Source: Negativicutes bacterium
GTDB lineage: Bacteria; Bacillota_C; Negativicutes; Sporomusales_B; JARLHX01
Assembly: GCA_031292015.1 (NCBI GenBank)
Contig: JARLHY010000196.1
Coordinates: 1 to 39,496, forward strand
Reading direction: 5' to 3'
DNA length: 39,496 nucleotides
Program-made: the position numbers and the translations under genes
Part shown: positions 8,065 to 16,415 of the stretch, piece by piece
Numbering within the stretch: position 1 is the first letter of the stretch
Layout of the letters: the number at the start of each line of letters is the position of its first letter
The notes under the pieces: generated by a model
Seen by the model: only the letters and a program-made list of their open reading frames with translations
Database searches by the model: none
Told to the model about the DNA's origin: nothing

Positions 8065-8821
8065 TTTGCTGCGCCCTGGGGAACGTCTGGACGACCTTTT
8101 GATCAACAACATGAAAATCATTCAGCACGAAAACGAGTTCTGCTTTTCGCTGGACGCCGTGCTGCTGGCTCATTTCGCGACAGTCCGTCCGGGGGATTCG
8201 GCAGTCGACCTGGGAGCCGGAACCGGGGTGCTGGGGCTGCTGCTCCTGGCCCGGGGAGCCGGCAGGGTGACCGGAGTGGAGCTTAACGCCGCTATGACCG
8301 ATATGGCAACGCGGAGCGCCTGCCTCAACAGGCTGGAGGAACGGCTGACAATGGTAAACGCCGATGTCCGGCAGCTGCAAGGCCTGCTTCCGGGCGGTCG
8401 CCAGGAGCTGGTTGTTGCCAATCCGCCCTACCGTCCAATGAACGGCGGGTTCGTCAGTCCCAATGACCGGCTCGCCCTCGCCAGGCACGAGGTGGCTGGC
8501 GATCTGGGCGACTTTGTCGCAGCGGCCCGCTATCTTGTCAAATACCGGGGCCGGTTTGCCATGGTTCATTTGCCGGAACGTCTTCCGGAAATCCTGAGAG
8601 TCATGGCTGACGCCGGGCTGGAGCCAAAACGGCTGCAACTGGTGTACCCATCTTTGAACCGGAAGCCGAAATTTCTGCTGGTCGAAGGCGTGCGTGGCGG
8701 CAAGCCCGGCCTGGACATGCTGCCGCCACTGTTTGTTTATGGCCCTGACGGCCGGTACAGCCGGGATATCATGGCCTATTATCAGCCTGACGCTCCGCCA
8801 GGCGGGAGTGATGGTAAATGA
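8054..8821 (+). CDS. trmN6: tRNA1(Val) A37-N6 methyltransferase (YabB/YfiC family)
   Basis: An S-adenosylmethionine-dependent methyltransferase of 255 residues. It has motif I V-D-L-G-A-G-T-G-V-L-G (about 47-57) and the adenine-N6 signature V-V-A-N-P-P-Y (about 120-126), followed by a C-terminal substrate-binding part. The YfiC/TrmN6 family methylates A37 of tRNA1(Val); the Bacillus homologue is yabB. The ATG at 8054 is chosen because AAAGAGG lies just upstream and the protein starts like the family; an upstream in-frame start would extend into yaaT with unrelated sequence. It overlaps yaaT by 11 nt and rsmI by 4 nt. Confidence 0.88.
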   Translation: MASDLLRPGERLDDLLINNMKIIQHENEFCFSLDAVLLAHFATVRPGDSAVDLGAGTGVLGLLLLARGAGRVTGVELNAAMTDMATRSACLNRLEERLTMVNADVRQLQGLLPGGRQELVVANPPYRPMNGGFVSPNDRLALARHEVAGDLGDFVAAARYLVKYRGRFAMVHLPERLPEILRVMADAGLEPKRLQLVYPSLNRKPKFLLVEGVRGGKPGLDMLPPLFVYGPDGRYSRDIMAYYQPDAPPGGSDGK

Positions 8822-9669
8822 ATAAACCGGGAACACTGTATTTGTGCGCCACCCCGATCGGCAACCTTGAGGATATGACCTACCGGGCGGTTCGGGTGCT
8901 CAGTGAAGTTGCGGCCATCGCCGCCGAGGACACGCGGCATACCAGGAAACTATTGAGCCATTATGCAGTCCATACGCCGCTGATCAGCTACCATGAGCAC
9001 AACAAAACTCAGCGTGGACCGGAACTGATAAGCCGGCTCTTGGCCGGCGAGGATCTGGCGGTGGTAAGTGACGCCGGACTGCCTGGCATCGCCGATCCGG
9101 GAGCCGAGCTTGTGCAACTGGCGGTCGAGGCCGGCATTGCCGTATCGCCTGTTCCCGGTCCCACGGCTGCCTTATCCGCAGTCGTATGTTCGGGACTGGA
9201 TACGCGGATGTTTCTGTTTGCCGGTTTCTTACCCAAAACGACAAAAAAGCGGCGGGAACGCCTCCGCGAATTGGCCTGCCTGCCCTACACCCTGGTGCTC
9301 TACGAATCGCCGCACCGGTTTGTCGATACACTGGAAGAGCTCCTGTCAGCCTTCGGTGACCGTCCGGCTGTGGCCGGGCGGGAACTGACCAAGAAATTCG
9401 AGGAATTCCGCCGTGGCACCCTCCAAAGCCTGGGTGATCATTTCCGGACTGTCGCGCCCCGGGGCGAGTTCACCCTGATTGTGGCTGGGAGCACCGGTGA
9501 ATCCGCAGCCCAGGAGACCCCGGTCCCGCAGGACCCGGCAGCGGCCGTAGCCGAGCTTGTTGGTCGCGGTATCGCCAAAAAAGAAGCCATCCGGATGGTG
9601 GCTTCCCAGCAGAACCGGCCGCGGCGGGAAGTTTATCAACTGGTGCTGAACCAGGAAAAAGAGCAGTAG
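8818..9669 (+). CDS. rsmI: 16S rRNA C1402 2'-O-methyltransferase
   Basis: Methylates the ribose of C1402 in the decoding centre of 16S rRNA. The 283-residue tetrapyrrole-methylase-fold protein has the family landmarks L-Y-L-C-A-T-P-I-G-N-L near the N-terminus, A-E-D-T-R-H-T-R-K-L-L, S-D-A-G-L-P-G-I-A-D-P-G, P-G-P-T-A and a C-terminal K-K-E-A-I-R segment. It starts within the stop of trmN6 (ATGA overlap). Bacillus has yazA between these genes; it is absent here. It ends the long operon that began with the decarboxylase, and a hairpin lies about 90 nt downstream. Confidence 0.96.
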   Translation: MNKPGTLYLCATPIGNLEDMTYRAVRVLSEVAAIAAEDTRHTRKLLSHYAVHTPLISYHEHNKTQRGPELISRLLAGEDLAVVSDAGLPGIADPGAELVQLAVEAGIAVSPVPGPTAALSAVVCSGLDTRMFLFAGFLPKTTKKRRERLRELACLPYTLVLYESPHRFVDTLEELLSAFGDRPAVAGRELTKKFEEFRRGTLQSLGDHFRTVAPRGEFTLIVAGSTGESAAQETPVPQDPAAAVAELVGRGIAKKEAIRMVASQQNRPRREVYQLVLNQEKEQ

Positions 9670-9756
9670 AAAATCCGGCTCGCGCCGTGCCTCGGCAAAT
9701 GCGCGTGCCGGCGGTTGCCCTTATTCAATCATGAGCTGTTATACTGCCTAAAAGGC

Positions 9757-9784
9757 AAAAAAAAAGAGGTAAAAACCTCTTTTT
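9757..9784. terminator. Bidirectional terminator between rsmI and abrB
   Basis: A perfect 10-bp stem (9761-9770 and 9775-9784, AAAA loop) is preceded by an A-run, giving a U-tract on the minus strand and serving abrB; the right arm ends in T's and may also end rsmI transcripts. The right arm overlaps the abrB stop codon. Confidence 0.85.
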
Positions 9785-10031
9785 AGACGGCGCGTTGGCC
9801 CATGCTGGTGAGACATTCTTTGCAGACGTTTTTGCCCTTGAAGTTGGTAACTTCGTCCGCGTTGCCGCAGAATACGCAGGCAGGCTCGTACTTACGCAGA
9901 ATAATACGGTCACTATCTACATAAATCTCAAGAGCATCCTTTTCCTCGATATCAAGGGTGCGGCGCAGTTCGATCGGAATAACGACTCGGCCTAATTCAT
10001 CTACTTTGCGAACAATGCCAGTTGATTTCAT
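9783..10031 (-). CDS. abrB: AbrB/SpoVT-type transition-state regulator with C-terminal Cys pairs
   Basis: This 82-residue DNA-binding regulator starts M-K-S-T-G-I-V-R-K-V-D-E-L-G-R-V-V-I-P and continues E-L-R-R-T-L-D-I, the swapped-hairpin AbrB fold. The C-terminal part carries two CxxC pairs (C-V-F-C and C-K-E-C) about 13 residues apart, like a small zinc ribbon, instead of the Bacillus AbrB multimerisation tail. ATG 10031 has AAGGAAG about 9 nt upstream, better placed than an in-frame TTG at 10037. AbrB represses post-exponential and sporulation genes and is itself repressed by Spo0A. It is transcribed divergently from metG, as in Bacillus in gene order though there co-oriented differently. 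Confidence 0.92.
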   Translation of the reverse strand: MKSTGIVRKVDELGRVVIPIELRRTLDIEEKDALEIYVDSDRIILRKYEPACVFCGNADEVTNFKGKNVCKECLTSMGQRAV

Positions 10032-10093
10032 AAACAACTACTTCCTTTCTACAGTAATCAACAGTGTTTGCCGATCATTTCGCTTTCAACATA

Positions 10094-10103
10094 TTTCGAC
10101 AAA
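10094..10103 (-). promoter_or_regulatory. Spo0A box in the abrB leader
   Basis: The minus strand reads TTTGTCGAAA here, containing the core TGTCGAA. It lies roughly 8-17 nt downstream of the predicted abrB transcription start. In Bacillus Spo0A represses abrB from boxes downstream of the start site. Confidence 0.6.
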
Positions 10104-10117
10104 AACCGTCTACCTAA

Positions 10118-10146
10118 ATACTACCAAATATTACAAAGCTTGTCAA
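10118..10146 (-). promoter_or_regulatory. SigA promoter of abrB
   Basis: On the minus strand TTGACA (10146-10141) and TAGTAT (10123-10118) are separated by 17 nt; predicted start near 10111, about 80 nt before the ATG. Confidence 0.7.
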
Positions 10147-10196
10147 CCTCTTATTTTTCTTTTTTTTTTCAAAAAAATCAAGTTGCTTTCCGGCGG

Positions 10197-10225
10197 TTGA
10201 CAATGCCAAAAGCCTTAACTATAAT
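10197..10225 (+). promoter_or_regulatory. SigA promoter of metG
   Basis: Perfect consensus TTGACA (10197-10202), 17-nt spacer, TATAAT (10220-10225). The leader is only about 40 nt, with no room for a T-box or riboswitch. Confidence 0.88.
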
Positions 10226-10272
10226 TGGGAAAAACGCGCAAATAAAAGCTGCCGCTAATAAGGAGGACTTAT

Positions 10273-12201
10273 ATGGCTAAAAAGAATTTTTATATCTCTA
10301 CCCCGATATACTACCCGAGCGATAACCTGCATATCGGGCATGCTTATTGCACGACAGTGGCCGACGCCGTGGCCCGCTACAAACGTCTGGCGGATTACGA
10401 CGTATTTTTCCTGACCGGGTCGGACGAGCATGGGCAGAAAATTCAGCGCAAGGCTCTGGAAAAAGGGGTTTCCCCAAAAGAATACGTGGATAACATCGTG
10501 GCGAACTTCAAGCAGCTTTGGCAGAAGCTGTCGATCTCCAACGACGATTTTATCCGGACCACCGAAAGCCGCCACTATGAGGTGGTGCAATCTATTTTTC
10601 AAAAAATCTATGATCAGGGGGATATCTACAAAGCTTCGTACGAAGGCTGGTACTGCACTCCCTGCGAAACCTTCTGGATGGAGCGTCAACTGAGCGATGG
10701 CAATTGTCCCGACTGCGGCCGGCCGGTCGAACTTCTCAAGGAGGAAAGTTACTTCTTCCGGATGTCGAAATATCAGGATAAGCTGCTCTCCTATATCGAG
10801 GAGAATCCCGATTTCATCCAGCCCGTTTCCCGCCGCAACGAGATGATCAATTTCATCAAAGGCGGACTGGAGGACCTTTGTGTATCCCGCACAACCTTCG
10901 ACTGGGGTATTCCGGTGCCCTTCGACACCAAACACGTAGTTTACGTCTGGTTCGACGCTTTAACCAACTACATCACCGCCGCCGGCTATCTCCACGACCG
11001 GGCAAAATTCGCAAAATACTGGCCGGCTGATATTCATCTTGTGGGCAAAGAAATTGTCCGGTTCCATTCGATTATCTGGCCGATCATTCTGATGGCGATG
11101 GGAGTGGAGCTGCCGAAGATGGTCTACGGCCACGGCTGGCTGGTGGTGGAAGGCGACAAGATGTCCAAATCCAAAGGTAATGTCATCGACCCGCTGGCTT
11201 TGATCGACGAATTCGGCGCCGACGCCATCCGCTATTTTTTGTTGCGGGAGATCATGCTCGGCAACGACGGCAACTTTTCGCGCGAGGCCCTGATCAACAG
11301 GATCAACGCCGATCTGGCCAACGATCTGGGAAATCTGCTGCACCGCACTTTGAATATGATCAACCGCTTCAACGGAGGACTCATCGCCGCTGCCGGCGCC
11401 AACGAGGCGGTGGATCTCGCCCTGATCCGTCTGGCGGAAAGCACCGCCGCCGACTACGAGCGCCTGATGGAACGAATGGAAATCAACGCCGCCCTGAAAG
11501 AAGTCTGGGCGCTGATCTCACGCGCCAACAAATATATCGACGAGACCGGCCCCTGGGCCCTGGCCAAGGATCCGGCCAAAAAAGCCCGGCTTGACACCGT
11601 GCTGTATAATCTGGCGGAAGTACTGCGAATCGTGGCCATCCTGATTTCGCCGTTCATGCCGAATACCACCCCGCGCATCTGGCGCCAGCTCGGCATCGGC
11701 AGCGACCCTGCCGCCGTGCGGCTGTCTGACGCCAAGCACTGGGGCCTTCTACCGGCAGGAATCACTGTCGCCAAGCCTGAACCGATCTTTCCCCGTATCG
11801 AAGAAAAGGAGGAACCCGCCCCTATGGAAGCACCGGCTAACAAGCCTGAGGCTGCCGCGGTCGCCCCTGCGCCGCAAGTCCAGGAGATCAGTATCGACGA
11901 ATTCGCCAAAATGGACCTAAGAGTGGCCAGAGTGCTGGCCTGCGAAAAAGTCCAGGGCGCAGACAAACTTCTCAAATTGACGGTCGACCTTGGCAGCGAG
12001 GAGCGCACCATCGTGTCCGGCATCGCCAAGCATTACTCGCCGGAAAGCCTTGTCGGCCAAGATGTGGTAATGATTGTCAACCTCAAACCGGCCAAGATTC
12101 GCGGCATTGAATCCCGCGGTATGGTTCTGGCGGCTTCGGCTGATGATAAACTGGCCCTGGTCACCGCGGCAGGCATGGCTCCAGGCAGCAAGGTGAAATA
12201 A
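10273..12201 (+). CDS. metG: Methionyl-tRNA synthetase
   Basis: Charges tRNA-Met. The 642-residue class I synthetase has HIGH at residues 20-23, zinc ligands C128, C131, C145 and C148, the KMSKS motif at 296-300, an anticodon-binding helical domain, and a C-terminal tRNA-binding OB domain (about 540-642) that begins after an Ala/Pro/Glu-rich linker. The ATG follows AAGGAGG at 10260-10266. It is transcribed from its own consensus promoter divergent from abrB, and a hairpin follows the stop codon. Length and fused C-terminal domain are as in Bacillus MetS. Confidence 0.98.
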   Translation: MAKKNFYISTPIYYPSDNLHIGHAYCTTVADAVARYKRLADYDVFFLTGSDEHGQKIQRKALEKGVSPKEYVDNIVANFKQLWQKLSISNDDFIRTTESRHYEVVQSIFQKIYDQGDIYKASYEGWYCTPCETFWMERQLSDGNCPDCGRPVELLKEESYFFRMSKYQDKLLSYIEENPDFIQPVSRRNEMINFIKGGLEDLCVSRTTFDWGIPVPFDTKHVVYVWFDALTNYITAAGYLHDRAKFAKYWPADIHLVGKEIVRFHSIIWPIILMAMGVELPKMVYGHGWLVVEGDKMSKSKGNVIDPLALIDEFGADAIRYFLLREIMLGNDGNFSREALINRINADLANDLGNLLHRTLNMINRFNGGLIAAAGANEAVDLALIRLAESTAADYERLMERMEINAALKEVWALISRANKYIDETGPWALAKDPAKKARLDTVLYNLAEVLRIVAILISPFMPNTTPRIWRQLGIGSDPAAVRLSDAKHWGLLPAGITVAKPEPIFPRIEEKEEPAPMEAPANKPEAAAVAPAPQVQEISIDEFAKMDLRVARVLACEKVQGADKLLKLTVDLGSEERTIVSGIAKHYSPESLVGQDVVMIVNLKPAKIRGIESRGMVLAASADDKLALVTAAGMAPGSKVK

Positions 12202-12208
12202 ATTGTAC

Positions 12209-12240
12209 AGGGCTGGTCAACGACCAGCCCTTATCTTCTG
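12209..12240 (+). terminator. Hairpin after metG
   Basis: A perfect 10-bp stem (12209-12218 and 12222-12231, 3-nt loop) lies 7 nt after the metG stop and is followed by a short T/C-rich stretch, so it is a moderate terminator. Confidence 0.6.
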
Positions 12241-12299
12241 CCGGCCGGGATTATTCCATCAACAGGGACTTTGAGTCCTGATGCTAAGGAGGGCTCCCC

Positions 12300-13064
12300 A
12301 TGCTGTTCGATTCTCACGCTCATATCGACGACAAACGATTCAACGACGACCGGGAGGCTGTTATAGACCGGGCTGTGGCCAATGGCGTCACAGGGATCAT
12401 CAACGTCGGGGCTGACATGTTTTCTTCCGCCCGGGCTGTGGAACTGGCTGAACGCTATCCGCACATTTACGCCGCGGTGGGAATTCATCCCCATGACGCC
12501 AAAGACGCCCGGGAAGCCGACTACGCCAAGCTGGCCCTGTGGGCCGCCGGACCGAAGACGGTTGCCATCGGCGAAATCGGCCTTGATTATCACTACGACC
12601 TTTCGCCGCGGGAAGCGCAGCAGGCGGTTTTCGTCCGTCAACTGGACCTGGCCAGGCAACTGGCCAAGCCGATCATTATCCACGACCGGGAGGCCCACGC
12701 CGACATCATGGCGACAGTGAAGAGCGAAGGCCACGGTCTCACCGGCGTCTTTCACTGTTTTTCCGGCAGCACGGAAATGGCCAGGGAGGTTCTCAGGCTG
12801 GGTTTTTATATCTCCATCGCCGGACCGGTGACTTTCGCCAACGCCCATAAGCTGCTGGACGTCGCCCGGGAGGTTCCCCTGGACCGCCTGCTGGTGGAAA
12901 CCGACTCGCCCTATCTCACCCCCCAGCCGCACCGCGGCAAGCGCAACGAGCCGGCCTACGTGAGACTGGTGGCCGAGAAGGTGGCCGAAATCCGGGGGAT
13001 CGACCTGGAGACCCTGGCCGCGGCTACCACCGAAAACGTCAAGCGGTTGTTTGGCATCACATAA
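12300..13064 (+). CDS. tatD: TatD-family metal-dependent hydrolase/DNase
   Basis: This 254-residue TIM-barrel hydrolase has the metal-binding pattern of TatD nucleases: D-S-H-A-H-I-D near the N-terminus, I-G-E-I-G-L-D-Y (about 91-98), I-I-H-D-R-E, F-H-C-F-S-G-S and E-T-D-S-P-Y-L-T-P near the C-terminus. TatD acts as a 3'-5' exonuclease or DNase; the cellular role in Bacillota (yabD) is uncertain. The ATG follows AAGGAGGG. It lies between metG and the 3D-domain gene region as in Bacillus, although here a lipoprotein and an HD-domain gene have been inserted downstream. Confidence 0.94.
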   Translation: MLFDSHAHIDDKRFNDDREAVIDRAVANGVTGIINVGADMFSSARAVELAERYPHIYAAVGIHPHDAKDAREADYAKLALWAAGPKTVAIGEIGLDYHYDLSPREAQQAVFVRQLDLARQLAKPIIIHDREAHADIMATVKSEGHGLTGVFHCFSGSTEMAREVLRLGFYISIAGPVTFANAHKLLDVAREVPLDRLLVETDSPYLTPQPHRGKRNEPAYVRLVAEKVAEIRGIDLETLAAATTENVKRLFGIT

Positions 13065-13075
13065 GTTTAGAATTA

Positions 13076-13110
13076 GTAAAAGCTGCCCAGGTGAGGGCAG
13101 CTTTTACTTT
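13076..13110. terminator. Bidirectional terminator between tatD and the lipoprotein gene
   Basis: A perfect 13-bp stem (13076-13088 and 13095-13107, 6-nt loop) with T residues after it. The right arm overlaps the end of the convergent minus-strand gene, so it can end both transcripts. Confidence 0.82.
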
Positions 13111-13757
13111 ATGACTTCCGGCCTGAACAGGCCGGCGAGCTGGTCGTAGGGTATGGTTATTTCCAGGAAGCCGTAGACATATGCCGTATATTCGTAAAGC
13201 TGGTAGTAGATGACCAGCGCCTCCTCCGTCAGGTAAAATTCCTGCCGGTCGCTGATGCCGGGGAAGGGTTTGAGCAGAAGGATGCCCCGCTGAGCCAGCT
13301 GCGCTTTCGCCAGTTCGTCGAGCTTTGGCCGGTACTGGACGTCCGGCCGGAACAGATCCTCCAGCCGGAGGAGGTCGCCGGTTCTGGTGTCGAAGGTGAA
13401 GGCCCGCTGGTAAGACATGGGGTGGGCGGCGTGGCGGACGTAGAACGATTCCCTCAGCCGGACGCTGAGCAAGTGGTTGCGGTTGAAGACCACCTTGTAG
13501 CCCATCTGACCACTGTGGTCGGGGGCCTGGTGCCGGCCGGAAAAGCCGGCGGCCTCTTCTTCGATTGTCTGATTGATCTTGTCACCCTGGCGACCCAGTC
13601 CCTCCACCTGCGGGTAGATCAGCGTAATTCTGCCGCCGGTCTCGGCCCGGGGCGCGATAGCGGCCATCGGCGGAGTCTGCGGGGGCAGCGGAAAGCAGCC
13701 GGCGGCAGAGGCGCCGATAACGGCGAACAATAAAAAACGCCATTTGTCTGGGATCAT
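13104..13757 (-). CDS. Lipoprotein with DUF3298/RsiV-like domain
   Basis: This 217-residue protein has an N-terminal hydrophobic signal and a lipobox-like S-A-A-G-C with the Cys at about residue 21, so it is probably a lipid-anchored exported protein. The body contains D-T-R-T-G-D-L-L-R-L-E-D-L-F followed by a region with E-F-Y-L-T-E-E-A-L-V-I-Y-Y and a terminal I-P-Y-D-Q-L, the pattern of DUF3298 domains also seen in RsiV and PdaC. Members bind envelope ligands or peptidoglycan-related molecules; its ligand is unknown. It has a SigA-like promoter (see 13809-13837) and no operon partners. The start at 13757 has no strong ribosome site. Confidence 0.75.
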   Translation of the reverse strand: MIPDKWRFLLFAVIGASAAGCFPLPPQTPPMAAIAPRAETGGRITLIYPQVEGLGRQGDKINQTIEEEAAGFSGRHQAPDHSGQMGYKVVFNRNHLLSVRLRESFYVRHAAHPMSYQRAFTFDTRTGDLLRLEDLFRPDVQYRPKLDELAKAQLAQRGILLLKPFPGISDRQEFYLTEEALVIYYQLYEYTAYVYGFLEITIPYDQLAGLFRPEVIK

Positions 13758-13808
13758 CTGTGCATTCGCCCCGCCTTCACCGATGAATAATTTTGCCGGT
13801 ATGGTTCA

Positions 13809-13837
13809 AGTATAACCTCTGGTTGATTTTGGCGCAA
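13809..13837 (-). promoter_or_regulatory. SigA-type promoter of the lipoprotein gene
   Basis: On the minus strand TTGCGC (13837-13832), 17-nt spacer, TATACT (13814-13809), about 45 nt from the start codon after the predicted transcription start. Confidence 0.5.
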
Positions 13838-13943
13838 ACAGGGCCTGAAAAGATTGCCCTGTCAAATAACGCCGCCGGCCGGCAGGACCGCGGACCCCTC
13901 TGGCGGAATATATCATCAAGGGATTGTTATAGGAGGAATGATG

Positions 13944-15140
13944 ATGATCAGAAAACCGCTGCTGGAACTGCTGCACGAGAGCGCTCACATTCAGCGCTGG
14001 AACGATCATATCCGTCCCCAGGGGGGCTTTACCGAGCTTGACAAGCAAGCCCATAAAATGATTCTCGCCTATATTCTTGCCAGATTTGAGGAAGATGATC
14101 ACCAGGCGACCATTCAGTGGCGCAGACTCATTGAAGGCGGCTTGTTCGAATTCCTGCACCGCATCGTGCTTACCGACATCAAGCCGCCGGTGTTTTACGA
14201 ACTGATGCGCGAACACGGCACCCAGCTGAATGACTGGGTTTTGGAACAGATAAAAGACAAGGTGGACTGTATCAGTCCCGATTTCTACAGCAATTTTATC
14301 AGATATCTGCGGGACCCGGAGTATTCCGCCCCGGAAAAGAAAATCCTGAAAGCGGCGCATTATTTGGCCAGCAACTGGGAATTTCAGATTATTTACCGCT
14401 TCAACGCCGGCATATTCGGAGTAGAGGAAACCAAGTCCAGAATCGAAAATCAGCTGGAAGAGCACAGTGATCTGGCCGGGGTCCAAAAAATCGGTCTTAG
14501 CCATAAAATCCGGAACTTCGTCGATCTTGTGGGACAGCTCCGGTTTCAGCAGCGCTGGGCCCAGTCGCCCCGTGTGCCGGAAACTTCGGTGATGGGGCAC
14601 ATGCTCATTGTTGCCATCTTGGCCTATCTGTGCTCCCTGGAAATCGGCGCCTGCGACCAGCGTCTGTGCAACAACTATTTCGCCGGCTTGTTCCACGACC
14701 TGCCGGAAGTACTGACACGGGATATCATTTCGCCGGTAAAAAGTTCGGTCACCGGGCTGGACGCCCTGATCAAAAAAATCGAGAACCGCCAGGTGGAGGA
14801 AAAGTTGTTTCCGCTATTGCCCCAAAGCTGGCAAAGCCAACTGCGCTATTTCATTGAGGACGAATTCAGCAACAAGGTGATGATTGACGGTAAGGTCAGG
14901 CCGGTGGGGCCGGATGAGATCAGCGCCAGCTACAACGAGGACCGGTTTTCGCCGATCGACGGTGGGATGATCAAAGGCTGCGACCAACTGGCCGCCTATA
15001 TCGAGACCGCTCTGTCCATGGCCTGCGGCATTACCTCGCGCCATCTGCAGGAAGGGTCCCAGGTCCTTTACACCAAAAACGTGAACCGCATCATCGCCGG
15101 CGTCAATTTCGGTCAGCTCTTCGACTATTTTAAGAAATAG
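13944..15140 (+). CDS. HD-domain phosphohydrolase-like protein (YfbR-like)
   Basis: This protein of about 398 residues has an HD-type core: H-M-L-I-V-A-I-L-A near residue 219 and F-H-D-L-P-E-V-L-T-R-D-I near 249-260, the metal-binding His-Asp doublet of HD phosphohydrolases such as the 5'-nucleotidase YfbR. The N-terminal 200 residues are helical and not recognisable as a known domain. The start is chosen among three in-frame ATG codons (13938, 13941, 13944) after AGGAGG at 13931-13936; 13944 gives 7-nt spacing. Substrate is unknown. It is not part of the Bacillus order and appears inserted between tatD and the 3D gene. Confidence 0.8.
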   Translation: MIRKPLLELLHESAHIQRWNDHIRPQGGFTELDKQAHKMILAYILARFEEDDHQATIQWRRLIEGGLFEFLHRIVLTDIKPPVFYELMREHGTQLNDWVLEQIKDKVDCISPDFYSNFIRYLRDPEYSAPEKKILKAAHYLASNWEFQIIYRFNAGIFGVEETKSRIENQLEEHSDLAGVQKIGLSHKIRNFVDLVGQLRFQQRWAQSPRVPETSVMGHMLIVAILAYLCSLEIGACDQRLCNNYFAGLFHDLPEVLTRDIISPVKSSVTGLDALIKKIENRQVEEKLFPLLPQSWQSQLRYFIEDEFSNKVMIDGKVRPVGPDEISASYNEDRFSPIDGGMIKGCDQLAAYIETALSMACGITSRHLQEGSQVLYTKNVNRIIAGVNFGQLFDYFKK

Positions 15141-15328
15141 GACAAAAATAAATTTCGCGGTGATAATGACCTCGCTGACATGGGCGCAAAACCCTGACGG
15201 CGGGGTTGTTTCATGGCCTCAAGGAGCGGCTCCGACCGGCGGGATGGCAACCGGGTGAACTGTTGCCAAGGAATAAAACATGAACCTCTTGGGTATAATT
15301 TTATCAGGTGCGGAAAATAATACCTCAT
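15141..15328 (+). other. Structured intergenic stretch upstream of the 3D-domain gene
   Basis: No gene is visible. Short inverted repeats occur in series: 15190-15196 with 15201-15207, 15223-15226 with 15230-15233, 15246-15251 with 15262-15267 (GGCAAC/GTTGCC) and 15266-15270 with 15288-15292. A TATAAT at 15294-15299 follows. The first could end the HD-gene transcript. Parts resemble riboswitch-like loops but match no class I can name. Confidence 0.4.
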
Positions 15329-15358
15329 TTGACATGGACAAACTAGTTATGGTATAAT
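15329..15358 (+). promoter_or_regulatory. SigA promoter of the 3D-domain gene
   Basis: TTGACA (15329-15334), 18-nt spacer, TATAAT (15353-15358) with a TGG just before the -10 (extended -10). It lies only 27 nt before the start codon, so the leader is very short. Confidence 0.82.
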
Positions 15359-15385
15359 TTCGGAGCACCTGAAAGGGGGGACCAT

Positions 15386-16390
15386 ATGACAGATACTCAG
15401 CCGCTAAATTTACGTAATTTGAAGGGTATCGCGGGTAAGCGTAAAGCTATTCTTATCCTCGCGCTTGTCATAACTTCACTGGTGGTTGCCGGGTTTGTCT
15501 CGTCGTTAAAAAGAGTCAGCGTGGTCGCTGACGGGAAAACCAGCAGCATAACCACCTTCCGCAGCAGCCCGGACACAATTTTGGCCCAAGCAGACATCAA
15601 CCTCGGACCGCAGGACGAATATCGGGTATCAACAGCCAAGGTGACCAGCGGGACCGTGATCGAGGTCTACCGCGCCGTACCGGTAACCGTGGCTTATCCT
15701 GACAAGACCGAAACCATCGTATCAGGCAAACCGACCGTGGGGGAACTGGCCGCGAGTTTAGGCTTTACCGAACAGAACAGCAAGACCGTGCCGGACAGGC
15801 AGACCAGAATTACTCCGGCCATGCAGGTCACGATCGTGGCGCTGGCGGAGAAACTGGTGAATCAGACCCTGCCCATACCGCCGACGGTGATTCGCCAGCC
15901 GGACAACAGCATGGAAAAGGATAGCGAAGAGCTTGTCCAGGATGGGATCGAAGGCGTCATGGAGGCGACAGTCAAACAGCGCTTTGAAAACGGCCTTCAG
16001 GTAGCCGCCGAAATCGTCACCGAAAAAATTATTACGGCCGCCATTCCGCAGATTATCCGGGTGGGCACCCGCGACACCATCCAGACGTCACGCGGTACGA
16101 TGCGGTTTCGCTCCATCCAGTATATGGAGGCTACGGCTTATACGCCGACCGACGGCTCCTGGCACGGGATAACCGCCAGTGGTATTGCCGCCCGGCGGGG
16201 CGTCGTGGCCGTCGATCCGAAAGTTATCCCCTTGGGGACGCGGATCTACATACCGGGTTATGGTTTGGCCCTGGCCGCCGACACCGGCGGCGATATTGTC
16301 GGAGACCGGATTGATCTGTGTGTTGACAGTCATTCGGAAGCCTGGAGCTTCGGCCGACGGATGGTAAAAGTTTACGTCATTGCAGACTAA
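15386..16390 (+). CDS. YabE/RpfB-like cell wall protein with DUF348 and 3D domains
   Basis: This 334-residue envelope protein resembles YabE of the RpfB/MltA-like group. A membrane or signal segment spans about residues 18-40, then a ubiquitin-like DUF348 domain (about 42-110), a G5-like beta region (about 190-245), and a C-terminal 3D domain beginning A-T-A-Y-T-P-T-D-G, with I-P-L-G-T-R-I-Y and A-A-D-T-G-G and a final D-R-I-D-L. The three conserved Asp residues of the 3D domain are present and probably form a lytic transglycosylase-type site for peptidoglycan remodelling. ATG follows GAAAGGGGGG. It keeps the Bacillus position before rnmV. Confidence 0.92.
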   Translation: MTDTQPLNLRNLKGIAGKRKAILILALVITSLVVAGFVSSLKRVSVVADGKTSSITTFRSSPDTILAQADINLGPQDEYRVSTAKVTSGTVIEVYRAVPVTVAYPDKTETIVSGKPTVGELAASLGFTEQNSKTVPDRQTRITPAMQVTIVALAEKLVNQTLPIPPTVIRQPDNSMEKDSEELVQDGIEGVMEATVKQRFENGLQVAAEIVTEKIITAAIPQIIRVGTRDTIQTSRGTMRFRSIQYMEATAYTPTDGSWHGITASGIAARRGVVAVDPKVIPLGTRIYIPGYGLALAADTGGDIVGDRIDLCVDSHSEAWSFGRRMVKVYVIAD

Positions 16391-16415
16391 TGGCCGACAC
16401 ATTCAAGGAAGATTC

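Noticed and set aside
15190..15292. SAM-I, cobalamin or ydaO riboswitch before the 3D-domain gene
   Set aside because: Some loops (GGCAACC, GGGTGAA) recall riboswitch motifs, but the required order and core sequences of these classes are missing.
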